Assembly (NCBI RefSeq): GCF_026239735.1
Contig: NZ_JAPIVT010000013.1
Location: 62,001-126,000 of the forward strand
Length of the DNA stretch: 64,000 nt
DNA from: Pedobacter sp. MC2016-05
GTDB taxonomy: Bacteria > Bacteroidota > Bacteroidia > Sphingobacteriales > Sphingobacteriaceae
Direction: 5' to 3'
Under the pieces are notes generated by a model. It worked only from the letters and a program-made list of their open reading frames with translations, was not told where the DNA came from and searched no databases. The position numbers and the translations under genes are program-made. Every line of letters starts with the position of its first letter. Positions within the stretch are counted from its first letter, which is position 1. Shown piece by piece: positions 16,924 to 25,004 of this stretch.

Positions 16924-19900
16924 TTAAAAGTTAACATTTAAACCAGCCGTATAAGTTCTGGTATTTGGATATTGGAAACGACCATATACTGCATTATTTT
17001 CAGGATCTAAACCTCTCCATTTGGTCCAGGTGAATAAGTTCTGACCTTGAACAAAAATTTTAACTCCTTTGATAATTTTGGTTTTTTCCAATAAGCTTTT
17101 TGGCAGTGAGTAACCAATGTTCACGTTTCTTAGTCTTAAGAAAGATGCATCCTGAATATCTTTCGAAGTAAAGTTTCTTGGAAGATCGAACTTCTGCAAA
17201 ATCGCATCATTACCGGTATCGCCAGGAACCTGCCATCTGTTTTCTAACATTCTTACCGTTTGGTTACTGGTTGCATAACGTTGATTCTCGTTGTAAAAAT
17301 CTTCATTATTCCAACGCATTACGTTAGTTACGAAAGAAAATAAAGCCGATGCCGTAATGCCTTTGTAACTTAATGAAGTATTAAAACCACCAGTAAAGGT
17401 TGGATACAAACTGCCAGAATTGGTGGTACTTTGTGTATTAACGTTGTAAGCTGTGGTAATTGATCCATCTAAATTATAGTACTGGGGTTCTCCAGTTTGA
17501 GGATTTACGCCGGCCCAATCTGGAGCATAATACGTTCCATAAGGCAAACCTACTTTCAAAATTCTTGAGTCGCCATCAGGATAAGAATCTACTAAATCGG
17601 TAACATGAAGGATCTTATTTTTATTGTACCCGGCATTTACACCCACAGTCCAGATAAAATCCTGGTTCTTGATTACATCGCCGCTTACATCAAATTCCAC
17701 CCCTCTATTTCTCATTACACCAGCACTTAAATTTAACTCGCTAAAACCAGATGTTGCAGAAAGCGGCTGATTGATAAACATGTTAGTTGTTTTACGATTA
17801 TAGTAATCAACTGTAATACGCAACCTATTTTTAAACATAGCCAAATCAAAACCTGTGTTAAATTCTTTTACATACTCCCAATCGAAAGCATCGTTACCAG
17901 GAGTTGTGGCTCTAATTGCAGATGCGCCACCGTATGAAGTGTTAACTGCATAAGTTGGCAGATAAAGGAAATCGCCACCGAACGGACTTGCAGTAATACC
18001 GTAGCTTCCTCTAACTCTTAAATCATTGATGAGCTCGTTATTTTTTAAAAATTCCTCTCCTTTAACATTCCAATTTGCACCAAATGAATAGAAGCCATGC
18101 CATTTGTTTTGTGGAGCAACTCGTGTAGATCCATCGTAACGGTAACTTCCCGTTAAGGTATATTTATCATCATACGTATACCTGGCTACACCCATGATAG
18201 ATGCCAATGCATTTTTAGTTTTTCCACCAGTGGTACTTGGTAAAAAAGTAGCACTACCATTTGTTGCACCTGCCGGCGTTTCTGGCAAACGGCCATCAAT
18301 ACCATAGGCACTGAAACCAAACGAATTGTAGTTGTTGTACACATATTCGTAGAATGCAGAAGCTTCAAAATCGTGTATTTCATTAAAGTTCTTAGCGTAA
18401 GTTAAACCAGTAGTAGAAATGATATTAAAGTTTCTTCTGCTTGCATCTGTTAATCTTCCTCTTCCACCCAATGTATTGGCTACACTTCTCGATCCATAAT
18501 ATGAATCTGGGTTAACAAACTGTTGATCTGTCGACTGACGGTAATCAATACCTGCTCTTGTTGTTACTTTTAACTCTGGCAAAATCTGATAAGCAAAATT
18601 AGTGCTGATAATCGACTTAAATTGTTCTGTTTTATCTGAAGAATTCAATAAACGTTCTAAAGCCTGACTACCTTCACGCTGATCTAAAATAAAATATTGA
18701 GATCTGTTTCCTGGATGTACCAAAGTACCATCAGATGCGTATGGATTTTCGTAAGGCAAGGCATAATAAACAGAGGCCATTGCGGTACCGGCACCTGTGC
18801 CACCCTCGCCTTCAGTAAAACTAGATTGAGAATAACCAATGGCAACATTTGTGCTTCCGCTGAATTTGCCATCATTAAAATCAAGGTTACTTCTTAACGA
18901 GTAACGGTCAAGACCTGTACGTTTAGCAACACCCTCTTGGCTATAATAATTTAATGAGTTGTAAAAACGAAGTTTGTCATTACCACCGCTTACACTTACC
19001 TGTTGTTCCTGGAATTTACCTCGTTGAAAGAAAATATCCCGCCAATCTGTATTGATTTGTCTTAAACTGTCGATAATATAATCAGCACGGGCACGAGTTG
19101 CAGGTGTGCCGGCAGCGTAAGTAGGATTTTTTGGTGAATATGTCCAACCCGGACCGATGTTACGGCCAAAACTTGCCCCAATTTCCTCTTCAAACTGCAA
19201 ACGTTGTTGGGTGTTCATCATTTCGAAATTTGGTCTGCTCAAATTTGAAAAACCATACTGAGATGTATAATTCACCGATAATCTTCCTGCCTTACCTTTT
19301 TTCGTGGTCAAAACAATAACACCATTCGATCCTCTTGAACCATAAAGCGCTTTAGCAGAAGCATCTTTTAAAACGGTTGCAGATTCAATATCTTCTGGAT
19401 TAATGGTTTGAAAATAACCTGCTTCAATTGGTACGCCATCTAAAACAAAAAGTGGCGTAGATGAACCATTTATACTTCCAATACCGCGAATTACAACTGA
19501 TGCACTCTGACCTGGCTGTCCAGACGTAGAAATTACACTCATTCCCGGAACGCGGCCTTGTAAAATTTGATCGACAGTTAATCCTGGAACGGTATTAATT
19601 TTATCGGCCGATACCAACGAACTTGCCGCAGCAGATTGTGTTTTGGTATAATTGGTATAACCAGTTACCACTACATCGCTCAATGTTCCGGCAGATGGCG
19701 ATAATTTAACAGCACCCATTTGCGATTTTGCCGCAATCTCTCTATCCGTATATCCTATATAAGAAATTACTAAAACTGCGTTTTCATCTACATTTCTGAT
19801 CGTAAAGTTACCGTTGCTATCACTTACCGTACTAGCCGATTGTCCTTTAACCCGTACTGAAGCACCTGGCATTGGGTTTCCGTTTTCATCAACAATTTTT

Positions 19901-20325
19901 CCGGTTACATCTATAGCTTTTAAGTTTTCATTATTGGATGATTTAGGAAAAATCAGAATGGTATTGTCTTTAATTTCCCAACCAAATGGTTGTGATTTTA
20001 GCGTTTGCGTTAGTACTTCACTAAGCTCTGCATTTTTCAGATCGATTGTAACTGGTCTCGATTTTTGCTGAACTAAATCGGTATCATACAAAAAGAAATA
20101 ACCAGTTTGGCGTTTAATTTCTTTTAAAACACGTACCAATGGAACATTCTTTTGGCTAATGTTAATGCGTTGAGAAAATGCATTCGCACTTACCTGAACA
20201 CATAAAATAGTCATTAGAAAAACAAATATTTTCATAGTTCTAACAATTTTTTGGTTTAAATAATTTGTAGTAAAGCCTTTTGTTTTTTCTGACAAGAGAT
20301 TACTACTTCGAGTGTAAAAGTTCAT
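16924..20325 (-). CDS. SusC-like TonB-dependent receptor with STN signalling domain (locus 2)
   Basis: Outer-membrane TonB-dependent importer, 1133 residues. Signal peptide at about 31-51 after an extended n-region, STN domain (53-126), carboxypeptidase-regulatory-like domain (140-215), plug with VVIRGIGSINGSSTPLFVLDG and LYGSRGSNGVIVLTTKKG, then the barrel. The STN domain and the fecR/sigma genes directly upstream define a substrate-sensing receptor. Placed with two cyanophycinase-like enzymes and an isoaspartyl peptidase, its ligand is predicted to be cyanophycin fragments, such as beta-Asp-Arg oligomers. Confidence 0.93.
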   Translation of the reverse strand: MNFYTRSSNLLSEKTKGFTTNYLNQKIVRTMKIFVFLMTILCVQVSANAFSQRINISQKNVPLVRVLKEIKRQTGYFFLYDTDLVQQKSRPVTIDLKNAELSEVLTQTLKSQPFGWEIKDNTILIFPKSSNNENLKAIDVTGKIVDENGNPMPGASVRVKGQSASTVSDSNGNFTIRNVDENAVLVISYIGYTDREIAAKSQMGAVKLSPSAGTLSDVVVTGYTNYTKTQSAAASSLVSADKINTVPGLTVDQILQGRVPGMSVISTSGQPGQSASVVIRGIGSINGSSTPLFVLDGVPIEAGYFQTINPEDIESATVLKDASAKALYGSRGSNGVIVLTTKKGKAGRLSVNYTSQYGFSNLSRPNFEMMNTQQRLQFEEEIGASFGRNIGPGWTYSPKNPTYAAGTPATRARADYIIDSLRQINTDWRDIFFQRGKFQEQQVSVSGGNDKLRFYNSLNYYSQEGVAKRTGLDRYSLRSNLDFNDGKFSGSTNVAIGYSQSSFTEGEGGTGAGTAMASVYYALPYENPYASDGTLVHPGNRSQYFILDQREGSQALERLLNSSDKTEQFKSIISTNFAYQILPELKVTTRAGIDYRQSTDQQFVNPDSYYGSRSVANTLGGRGRLTDASRRNFNIISTTGLTYAKNFNEIHDFEASAFYEYVYNNYNSFGFSAYGIDGRLPETPAGATNGSATFLPSTTGGKTKNALASIMGVARYTYDDKYTLTGSYRYDGSTRVAPQNKWHGFYSFGANWNVKGEEFLKNNELINDLRVRGSYGITASPFGGDFLYLPTYAVNTSYGGASAIRATTPGNDAFDWEYVKEFNTGFDLAMFKNRLRITVDYYNRKTTNMFINQPLSATSGFSELNLSAGVMRNRGVEFDVSGDVIKNQDFIWTVGVNAGYNKNKILHVTDLVDSYPDGDSRILKVGLPYGTYYAPDWAGVNPQTGEPQYYNLDGSITTAYNVNTQSTTNSGSLYPTFTGGFNTSLSYKGITASALFSFVTNVMRWNNEDFYNENQRYATSNQTVRMLENRWQVPGDTGNDAILQKFDLPRNFTSKDIQDASFLRLRNVNIGYSLPKSLLEKTKIIKGVKIFVQGQNLFTWTKWRGLDPENNAVYGRFQYPNTRTYTAGLNVNF

Positions 20326-20370
20326 ACATTCAGTTTGGTTTTAGGTTAAATTGATTAGTTATTGTTTGCT

Positions 20371-20384
20371 GGGCTTTATAGCCC
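20371..20384 (-). promoter_or_regulatory. Hairpin and GGGCTATAAA element in the fecR-susC gap (locus 2)
   Basis: On the minus strand GGGCTATAAAGCCC forms a GGGCT/AGCCC hairpin and contains GGGCTATAAA, the same decamer as at 5973-5982 in locus 1. It lies 49 bases before the susC start. It may be a sigma-dependent promoter element, a weak attenuator, or both. Confidence 0.4.
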
Positions 20385-20398
20385 TTAGTTATTCTTAA

Positions 20399-21574
20399 TT
20401 ATATTTTTGAGATCACTTTTAATCGTTTCCCTTCGGTGAGTTGAAATTTGATGTTACCGGTTTTCTCCAACATGGCCAAAACTTGTGATAATTTCGATGT
20501 TCTGGGTACCATGCCATTGTATCGTTTATTAGGAAGCGATGAATAGTCGATTTTTACATCGTACCACCGCTCCAGTTGAATCAGAACATCCCGCAGTTCC
20601 AAATCGTTGAAACGGAATAATCCATTTTTCCAGGCCACTTCGTCATCAAGGTCTACATCATTTGATACGTGGATAAAAGCATTTTCTGCTATTCCCGTTA
20701 CCGCCTGCTCGCCGGGTTTTAAAGTTTTGTTGGATTTTTGATTACTAATTTTGATACTACCCTCTAACAGTGTGGTTTTTATGGTTTTGTCATCCATGTA
20801 ACTGTTGATGTTGAAATGCGTCCCCAATACTTCCACATCCTGGTTTTTGCTTCTTACGTGGAATGGTTTCGTTTTATTTTTAGCCACTTCAAAATAAGCT
20901 TCGCCCGTTAATTGAACCGAACGCTCATTACCAACAAACACTTCCGGATATTTTAAAGAGGATGCAGCGTTTAGCCAAACTTTCGTCCCGTCGGGTAAAA
21001 CAATTTGGTACTGACCGCCATTAGGAGTTTCGATGGTATTGAAAGCGTTATTTTCTTTATCTACTAATTGGTGGTTAAGAACAGTATAAACCAATTTTCC
21101 GTCTTCAGTTTTCGAGATGCTAATACCGTTTGTATTACTGATGTTTGCAGCTGTATTGGCATCAAGAACCACTTTTTTCCCATTCGCTAATGTTAAAATG
21201 GCCTTGTCTGAACCAGGAAGCACATCTAAATTTTCTACCTTGGCTTTCGTTGTGCTTGAACTGGATATTATTTTTTGATTTCTAAGGAAAAATATGCTTC
21301 CGCAAACCAGTACCAATGCAGCGGCGATCGAAATGTATTTATAAACTGTATTTAGATTATATTTTTTATCTGCAGTAATTTTATTTTGAATGGCCCTGAA
21401 GTTCTGATCTTCTAAAGATTGAAGTTCTTCGTTCGGCACATGTTCGGAAATATCTCTTTTTCCAAGAAAATTATAATATTCGTCAATAAAAGAAATCTCT
21501 TCAGCACTTGCCTTGCCAGATAGATAACGTCTGACAATATCGTTTAAGTGTTTCTCAGGTTTGAAGGCGCTCAT
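20399..21574 (-). CDS. FecR-type anti-sigma factor (locus 2)
   Basis: Inner-membrane anti-sigma factor, 391 residues: cytoplasmic N-terminus, a membrane span at about 80-98 (YISIAAALVLVCGSIFFL), FecR domain with TPNGGQYQIVLPDGTKVWLNA (about 190-210) and a C-terminal DUF4974-like domain (VLIQLERWYDVKI). It lies between its sigma factor (92-base gap) and its STN-type SusC (73-base gap), the canonical order. Confidence 0.93.
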   Translation of the reverse strand: MSAFKPEKHLNDIVRRYLSGKASAEEISFIDEYYNFLGKRDISEHVPNEELQSLEDQNFRAIQNKITADKKYNLNTVYKYISIAAALVLVCGSIFFLRNQKIISSSSTTKAKVENLDVLPGSDKAILTLANGKKVVLDANTAANISNTNGISISKTEDGKLVYTVLNHQLVDKENNAFNTIETPNGGQYQIVLPDGTKVWLNAASSLKYPEVFVGNERSVQLTGEAYFEVAKNKTKPFHVRSKNQDVEVLGTHFNINSYMDDKTIKTTLLEGSIKISNQKSNKTLKPGEQAVTGIAENAFIHVSNDVDLDDEVAWKNGLFRFNDLELRDVLIQLERWYDVKIDYSSLPNKRYNGMVPRTSKLSQVLAMLEKTGNIKFQLTEGKRLKVISKI

Positions 21575-21666
21575 TTTTCTGGCTTTTCTTATACTGTACC
21601 AGAAAATAAAAAATATCCCAAAAGAAATTTAAATATTTTCCAAAAAAAATTGGCAAAAGAATTCTT

Positions 21667-22254
21667 TTAACTGAAAAAGGCGAAATAAAACGAGACCAGA
21701 AATACAAACAGATGTGTTAATCGAAATTTTAGCGCATGGGTGGCAGTAGTTAATTGATTTTGCACCGTTTTTTGCGATATATTTAGCTGGACAGAAATTT
21801 TTGCAGTAGATAAACCTTCAAAATAGTGTAACAAAAAGATTTTTCTACGCTTTTCCGGAAGTGCTTTGATAAATAATTCCAGCAAACCTTTTACTTCCCG
21901 ATCTAACAATTCCCCATCCGCTTGCATTGGAGATATCAATTGGTTTTCAAAAGATTCTGTAAAAAAGCTATCTTTTGGTTTTCTGGAAATATGTTTCAGC
22001 ACCTGAAACTTTACCGCAGTATGCAGGTAAGCCAGTGGATTTTCCAATTCCAGTGTTTCTCTTCTGTTCCAAAGATCGGCGAAAACATTTTGAATTACAT
22101 CCTGGCATTTTTCCTTTTCTGGCAAACGTTTGTAAGCGGCATTATAAAGCTCTACCCAATAAAGTTTGTAAATTTTTCCAAATGCTGCCTCGTCTCCTTG
22201 CTTTAATAAGTCAAAAAGTACGTTATCGTGCTCACTATTTCTCGACGCGTTCAA
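21667..22254 (-). CDS. ECF sigma factor, FecI-like (locus 2)
   Basis: Sigma-70-family ECF factor of 195 residues. Region 2 lies at about 18-80 (FGKIYKLYWVELYNAAYKR, then CQDVIQNVFADLWNRRE), the region 4 helix-turn-helix at about 145-178 (FEGLSTAKISVQLNISQKTVQNQL), and a hydrophobic C-terminal tail of about 15 residues ends the protein, as is common in this Bacteroidota subfamily. It should drive the susCD and peptidase genes downstream. The ABC exporter gene ends only 36 bases upstream, so read-through from there is possible. Confidence 0.92.
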   Translation of the reverse strand: MNASRNSEHDNVLFDLLKQGDEAAFGKIYKLYWVELYNAAYKRLPEKEKCQDVIQNVFADLWNRRETLELENPLAYLHTAVKFQVLKHISRKPKDSFFTESFENQLISPMQADGELLDREVKGLLELFIKALPEKRRKIFLLHYFEGLSTAKISVQLNISQKTVQNQLTTATHALKFRLTHLFVFLVSFYFAFFS

Positions 22255-22290
22255 TAATCAGGTTTATAGGAAACCCAAACATAATCATTT

Positions 22291-24063
22291 TTAAGAACTT
22301 TTAGCGATCCCTCCGGATGAGAATTGCAAATCGTAAAGCTTTTTGTAATAACCGTTTAGCTTCAGCAGTTGTTGGTGAGTTCCCTTCTCTTTAATCTCGC
22401 CTTTATCAAGCACGATAATTTGATTGGCTTTCTGAATGGTTGATAAACGGTGTGCAATTACGATAGAAGTTCTTCCTTCCATCAGGTTATCAATCGCCTT
22501 TTGAATCAATAATTCGGTTTCGGTATCTACGGATGAGGTCGCCTCATCCAAAACCAAAATGGCTGGATTGTGAACTAAGGCCCTGATGAAGGAAATTAAT
22601 TGCGCCTGACCTGCAGAAAGTGTTGCACCTCTCTCCATCACATTATATTGATAGCCGCCAGGCAAACGCTCGATAAATTCGTGAGCACCAACTTTTTTTG
22701 CCGCATTCACCACTTCCTCAATCGTGATTTCAGCATTATTTAAGGTGATGTTATTTAGGATTGTATCCGAAAACAAGAAAACATCCTGCAGAACTGTGGC
22801 AATATTGCTTCTCAGATAATCAAGCTCAAAATCTTCAATTTTTATTCCGTCAACTGTAATTTCGCCTTTTTTAACTTCGTAAAAGCGATTTAAGATGTTA
22901 ATGGTAGATGATTTCCCTGCACCTGTCGCACCAACCAACGCAACCGTTTCTCCAGCTTTAACTTCAAAAGTTAAATCTTTCAATACGTACTGCTCGTCGT
23001 TATAAGCGAACCAAACGTTTTTAAACTCAATATTTCCATCCAGTTTCACTGGCTTTTCGGTTCCATCGTTAATGGTCACTTCGTCGGTATCCAAAACCTT
23101 AAAAACCCGCTCTGCTCCAACCATTCCCATCTGCAGGGTATTAAATTTATCGGCCAGCTGGCGAATCGGAGTAAAGACCATCCCCAGATACATGATAAAT
23201 TGGGTGATGGTTCCTGGCGTAACGTCAATCGGTTTTGCTAAAATACTTTTAGCGCCGTACCAAACCAGCAAACCTAAAGACATTGCTGAAATCAGTTCTA
23301 CAACTGGAAAAAAGATAGAATAATACCAGTTGGAACGGATATTGGCATCGCGATAGCGTTTATTTATCGCATAAAACTTTTTGTATTCCTGCCTTTCACG
23401 AGCAAAATATTGAACGATAGAAACCCCGGTAATATGTTCTTGCAAAAAGGTATTGAGGTTAGAAACCTCATTTCTAATTTCTTGGAACGCCACTTTAATG
23501 GCTTTCTGAAATTTTCTAGTGGCTACAATCAATAAAGGGATCGGTAATAGCACCACGAGACTTAATTCCCAGTCGGTATAAAGCATTACGCCCACAATTA
23601 CCACTACCTGCAATGAATCGCCAATCATCGAGATCAACCCTTCTGAAAATATATCAGCGATGGTTTCCAAATCAGAAACTGTCCTGGTAATCAACTGTCC
23701 TATAGGCGTTTTGTCAAAATATTTCAACCGCAAACTGGTAATATGATTAAAAACTTTTATCCGCAAATCGCGGATAACCGATTGGCCCAAAGTATTAGTT
23801 AACAAGGTATGATTATATTGAATCAGCGTTTGCAAGATCAACATAAAAATCATCAGCATGGTCATTTGTACCAGGCCAGAATAGTTTCCCAAGAGGATAT
23901 AATGATCGAGGGTATACTTGATTAAAAAAGGCCGAACTGGGGAAATGGCCGCCAGCAAAACCGTTAAAATAACCGACCAAACAAAAACAGCACGATAAGG
24001 CTTTACGTATTGAAAAATACGTTTAAGCAATCCTGTGTTATATACTTCGCCTGTTACTGCCAT
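22291..24063 (-). CDS. ABC exporter, fused permease and ATPase (MsbA/MdlB type)
   Basis: A half-transporter expected to work as a dimer in the inner membrane, exporting lipids, drugs or peptides. The 590 residues comprise a six-helix transmembrane domain (about 20-320) and a nucleotide-binding domain with Walker A GATGAGKSS (378-386), Q-loop (VLQDVFLF), signature LSAGQ (482-486), Walker B ILVLDEATS (502-510) and H-loop AHRLST. LSAGQ instead of LSGGQ is common in this group and does not indicate loss of activity. Substrate cannot be told from the sequence; no link to the sigma gene behind it is evident. Confidence 0.9.
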   Translation of the reverse strand: MAVTGEVYNTGLLKRIFQYVKPYRAVFVWSVILTVLLAAISPVRPFLIKYTLDHYILLGNYSGLVQMTMLMIFMLILQTLIQYNHTLLTNTLGQSVIRDLRIKVFNHITSLRLKYFDKTPIGQLITRTVSDLETIADIFSEGLISMIGDSLQVVVIVGVMLYTDWELSLVVLLPIPLLIVATRKFQKAIKVAFQEIRNEVSNLNTFLQEHITGVSIVQYFARERQEYKKFYAINKRYRDANIRSNWYYSIFFPVVELISAMSLGLLVWYGAKSILAKPIDVTPGTITQFIMYLGMVFTPIRQLADKFNTLQMGMVGAERVFKVLDTDEVTINDGTEKPVKLDGNIEFKNVWFAYNDEQYVLKDLTFEVKAGETVALVGATGAGKSSTINILNRFYEVKKGEITVDGIKIEDFELDYLRSNIATVLQDVFLFSDTILNNITLNNAEITIEEVVNAAKKVGAHEFIERLPGGYQYNVMERGATLSAGQAQLISFIRALVHNPAILVLDEATSSVDTETELLIQKAIDNLMEGRTSIVIAHRLSTIQKANQIIVLDKGEIKEKGTHQQLLKLNGYYKKLYDLQFSSGGIAKSS

Positions 24064-24182
24064 TGTCTGTTGTCTGTTAAGAAATTGTTCCGCCTAAAGG
24101 TTTAATTATCTAAAAATTTTTTTTTGCACCCGACTGGTAACCGGTAATTGTTAACTGAAAACCGGTAATCGCTAACTGATTT
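24064..24182. repeat. Spacer with short direct repeats
   Basis: ACCGGTAATTGTTAACTGA (24140-24158) and ACCGGTAATCGCTAACTGA (24161-24179) are near-identical direct repeats 21 bases apart. TGTCTGTTGTCTGTTAAG lies earlier in the same spacer. No gene seen. Confidence 0.55.
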
Positions 24183-24935
24183 TTACTTTATATACGGATA
24201 TTCAACTTTAACTAAATATAAACCGCATGCTGGAACTGACTGGCCAGCTTTGCTGCGATTTTTGCTTTCAATTATTCCTTTAAATTCATTGAGTGTTATT
24301 TCATGTTTCCCTACTCTAACCAAAGTGCCCATTATTGCCCTAACCATGTTTCTTAAAAAGCGATCGGCCTGAATGGTAAAAACCAAACCATCTTCTAGTG
24401 TATCGAAGCTAGCTCCTACAATTTTACAATTATTAGTGAAAGTTTGGGTATTTGACTTACTGAAACAAGAAAAATCGGTATACTCCAACAATATCGCAGC
24501 TGCCTGATTCATTAATGGTACATCAAGTCTATCTTTAACCAGCCATGATCGATTTAATTTAAAAGGATTTTTTTCGAAATGCAGATAATATTTATAGGCT
24601 CTCGCAGTGGCATCAAAACGAGCATGTGCGTCGTCATGGACAGGAATGATTCTTTTTGCAGCAATTTGGTAAGGCAGCATGGCATTTATCCCTACTACCC
24701 CCTGTATCACTTTCGATTCTTCCATATCTTCCACATCGAAATGTGCAAAAAACTCGGTAGCATGAACCCCAGAATCCGTCCGGCCGCAGCCCAAAGTTTC
24801 TATTGGCTGCCTGTAAAAGGTAGACATCGCTTTATCCAAAAGCTCCTGCACAGTTATTGCATTGGGCTGAATTTGCCAACCGTGATATAAGCTGCCATCA
24901 TAAGCAATTTGTATGAAATACCTTTTTTTACTCAA
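24183..24935 (-). CDS. truA: tRNA pseudouridine(38-40) synthase TruA
   Basis: Isomerises uridines 38-40 of tRNA anticodon arms. Family marks: KRYFIQIAYDG near the start, GWQIQPNAITVQ, catalytic Asp in GCGRTDSGVHA, RAYKYYLHFEKNPF and RFLRNMVRAIMGTLV. The first ATG (24986) would add 17 residues, MQCLSFEVKGKKYFCSA, that are absent from TruA proteins, and a promoter-like TTTG-N17-TATTTTTG lies inside that stretch. I therefore choose the TTG at 24935, giving 250 residues and the usual N-terminus (LSKKRYF). Catalytic Asp is then residue 54. Confidence 0.88.
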   Translation of the reverse strand: MSKKRYFIQIAYDGSLYHGWQIQPNAITVQELLDKAMSTFYRQPIETLGCGRTDSGVHATEFFAHFDVEDMEESKVIQGVVGINAMLPYQIAAKRIIPVHDDAHARFDATARAYKYYLHFEKNPFKLNRSWLVKDRLDVPLMNQAAAILLEYTDFSCFSKSNTQTFTNNCKIVGASFDTLEDGLVFTIQADRFLRNMVRAIMGTLVRVGKHEITLNEFKGIIESKNRSKAGQSVPACGLYLVKVEYPYIK

Positions 24936-24941
24936 AGCGCT

Positions 24942-24970
24942 GCAAAAATACTTTTTTCCTTTTACTTCAA
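24942..24970 (-). promoter_or_regulatory. Promoter of truA
   Basis: The minus strand reads TTTG, 17 bases, TATTTTTG, matching the Bacteroidota pattern TTG-N17-23-TAnnTTTG. The same TTG-N17-TATTTTTG arrangement occurs before the gene at 55547. Coordinates are approximate. Confidence 0.5.
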
Positions 24971-25004
24971 AGGACAAGCATTGCAAATTACATTCAAATG
25001 ATTC

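Noticed and set aside
22291-24063. Inactive ABC transporter because of LSAGQ instead of LSGGQ
   Set aside because: This variant is common in functional members of the group and all other motifs are intact.
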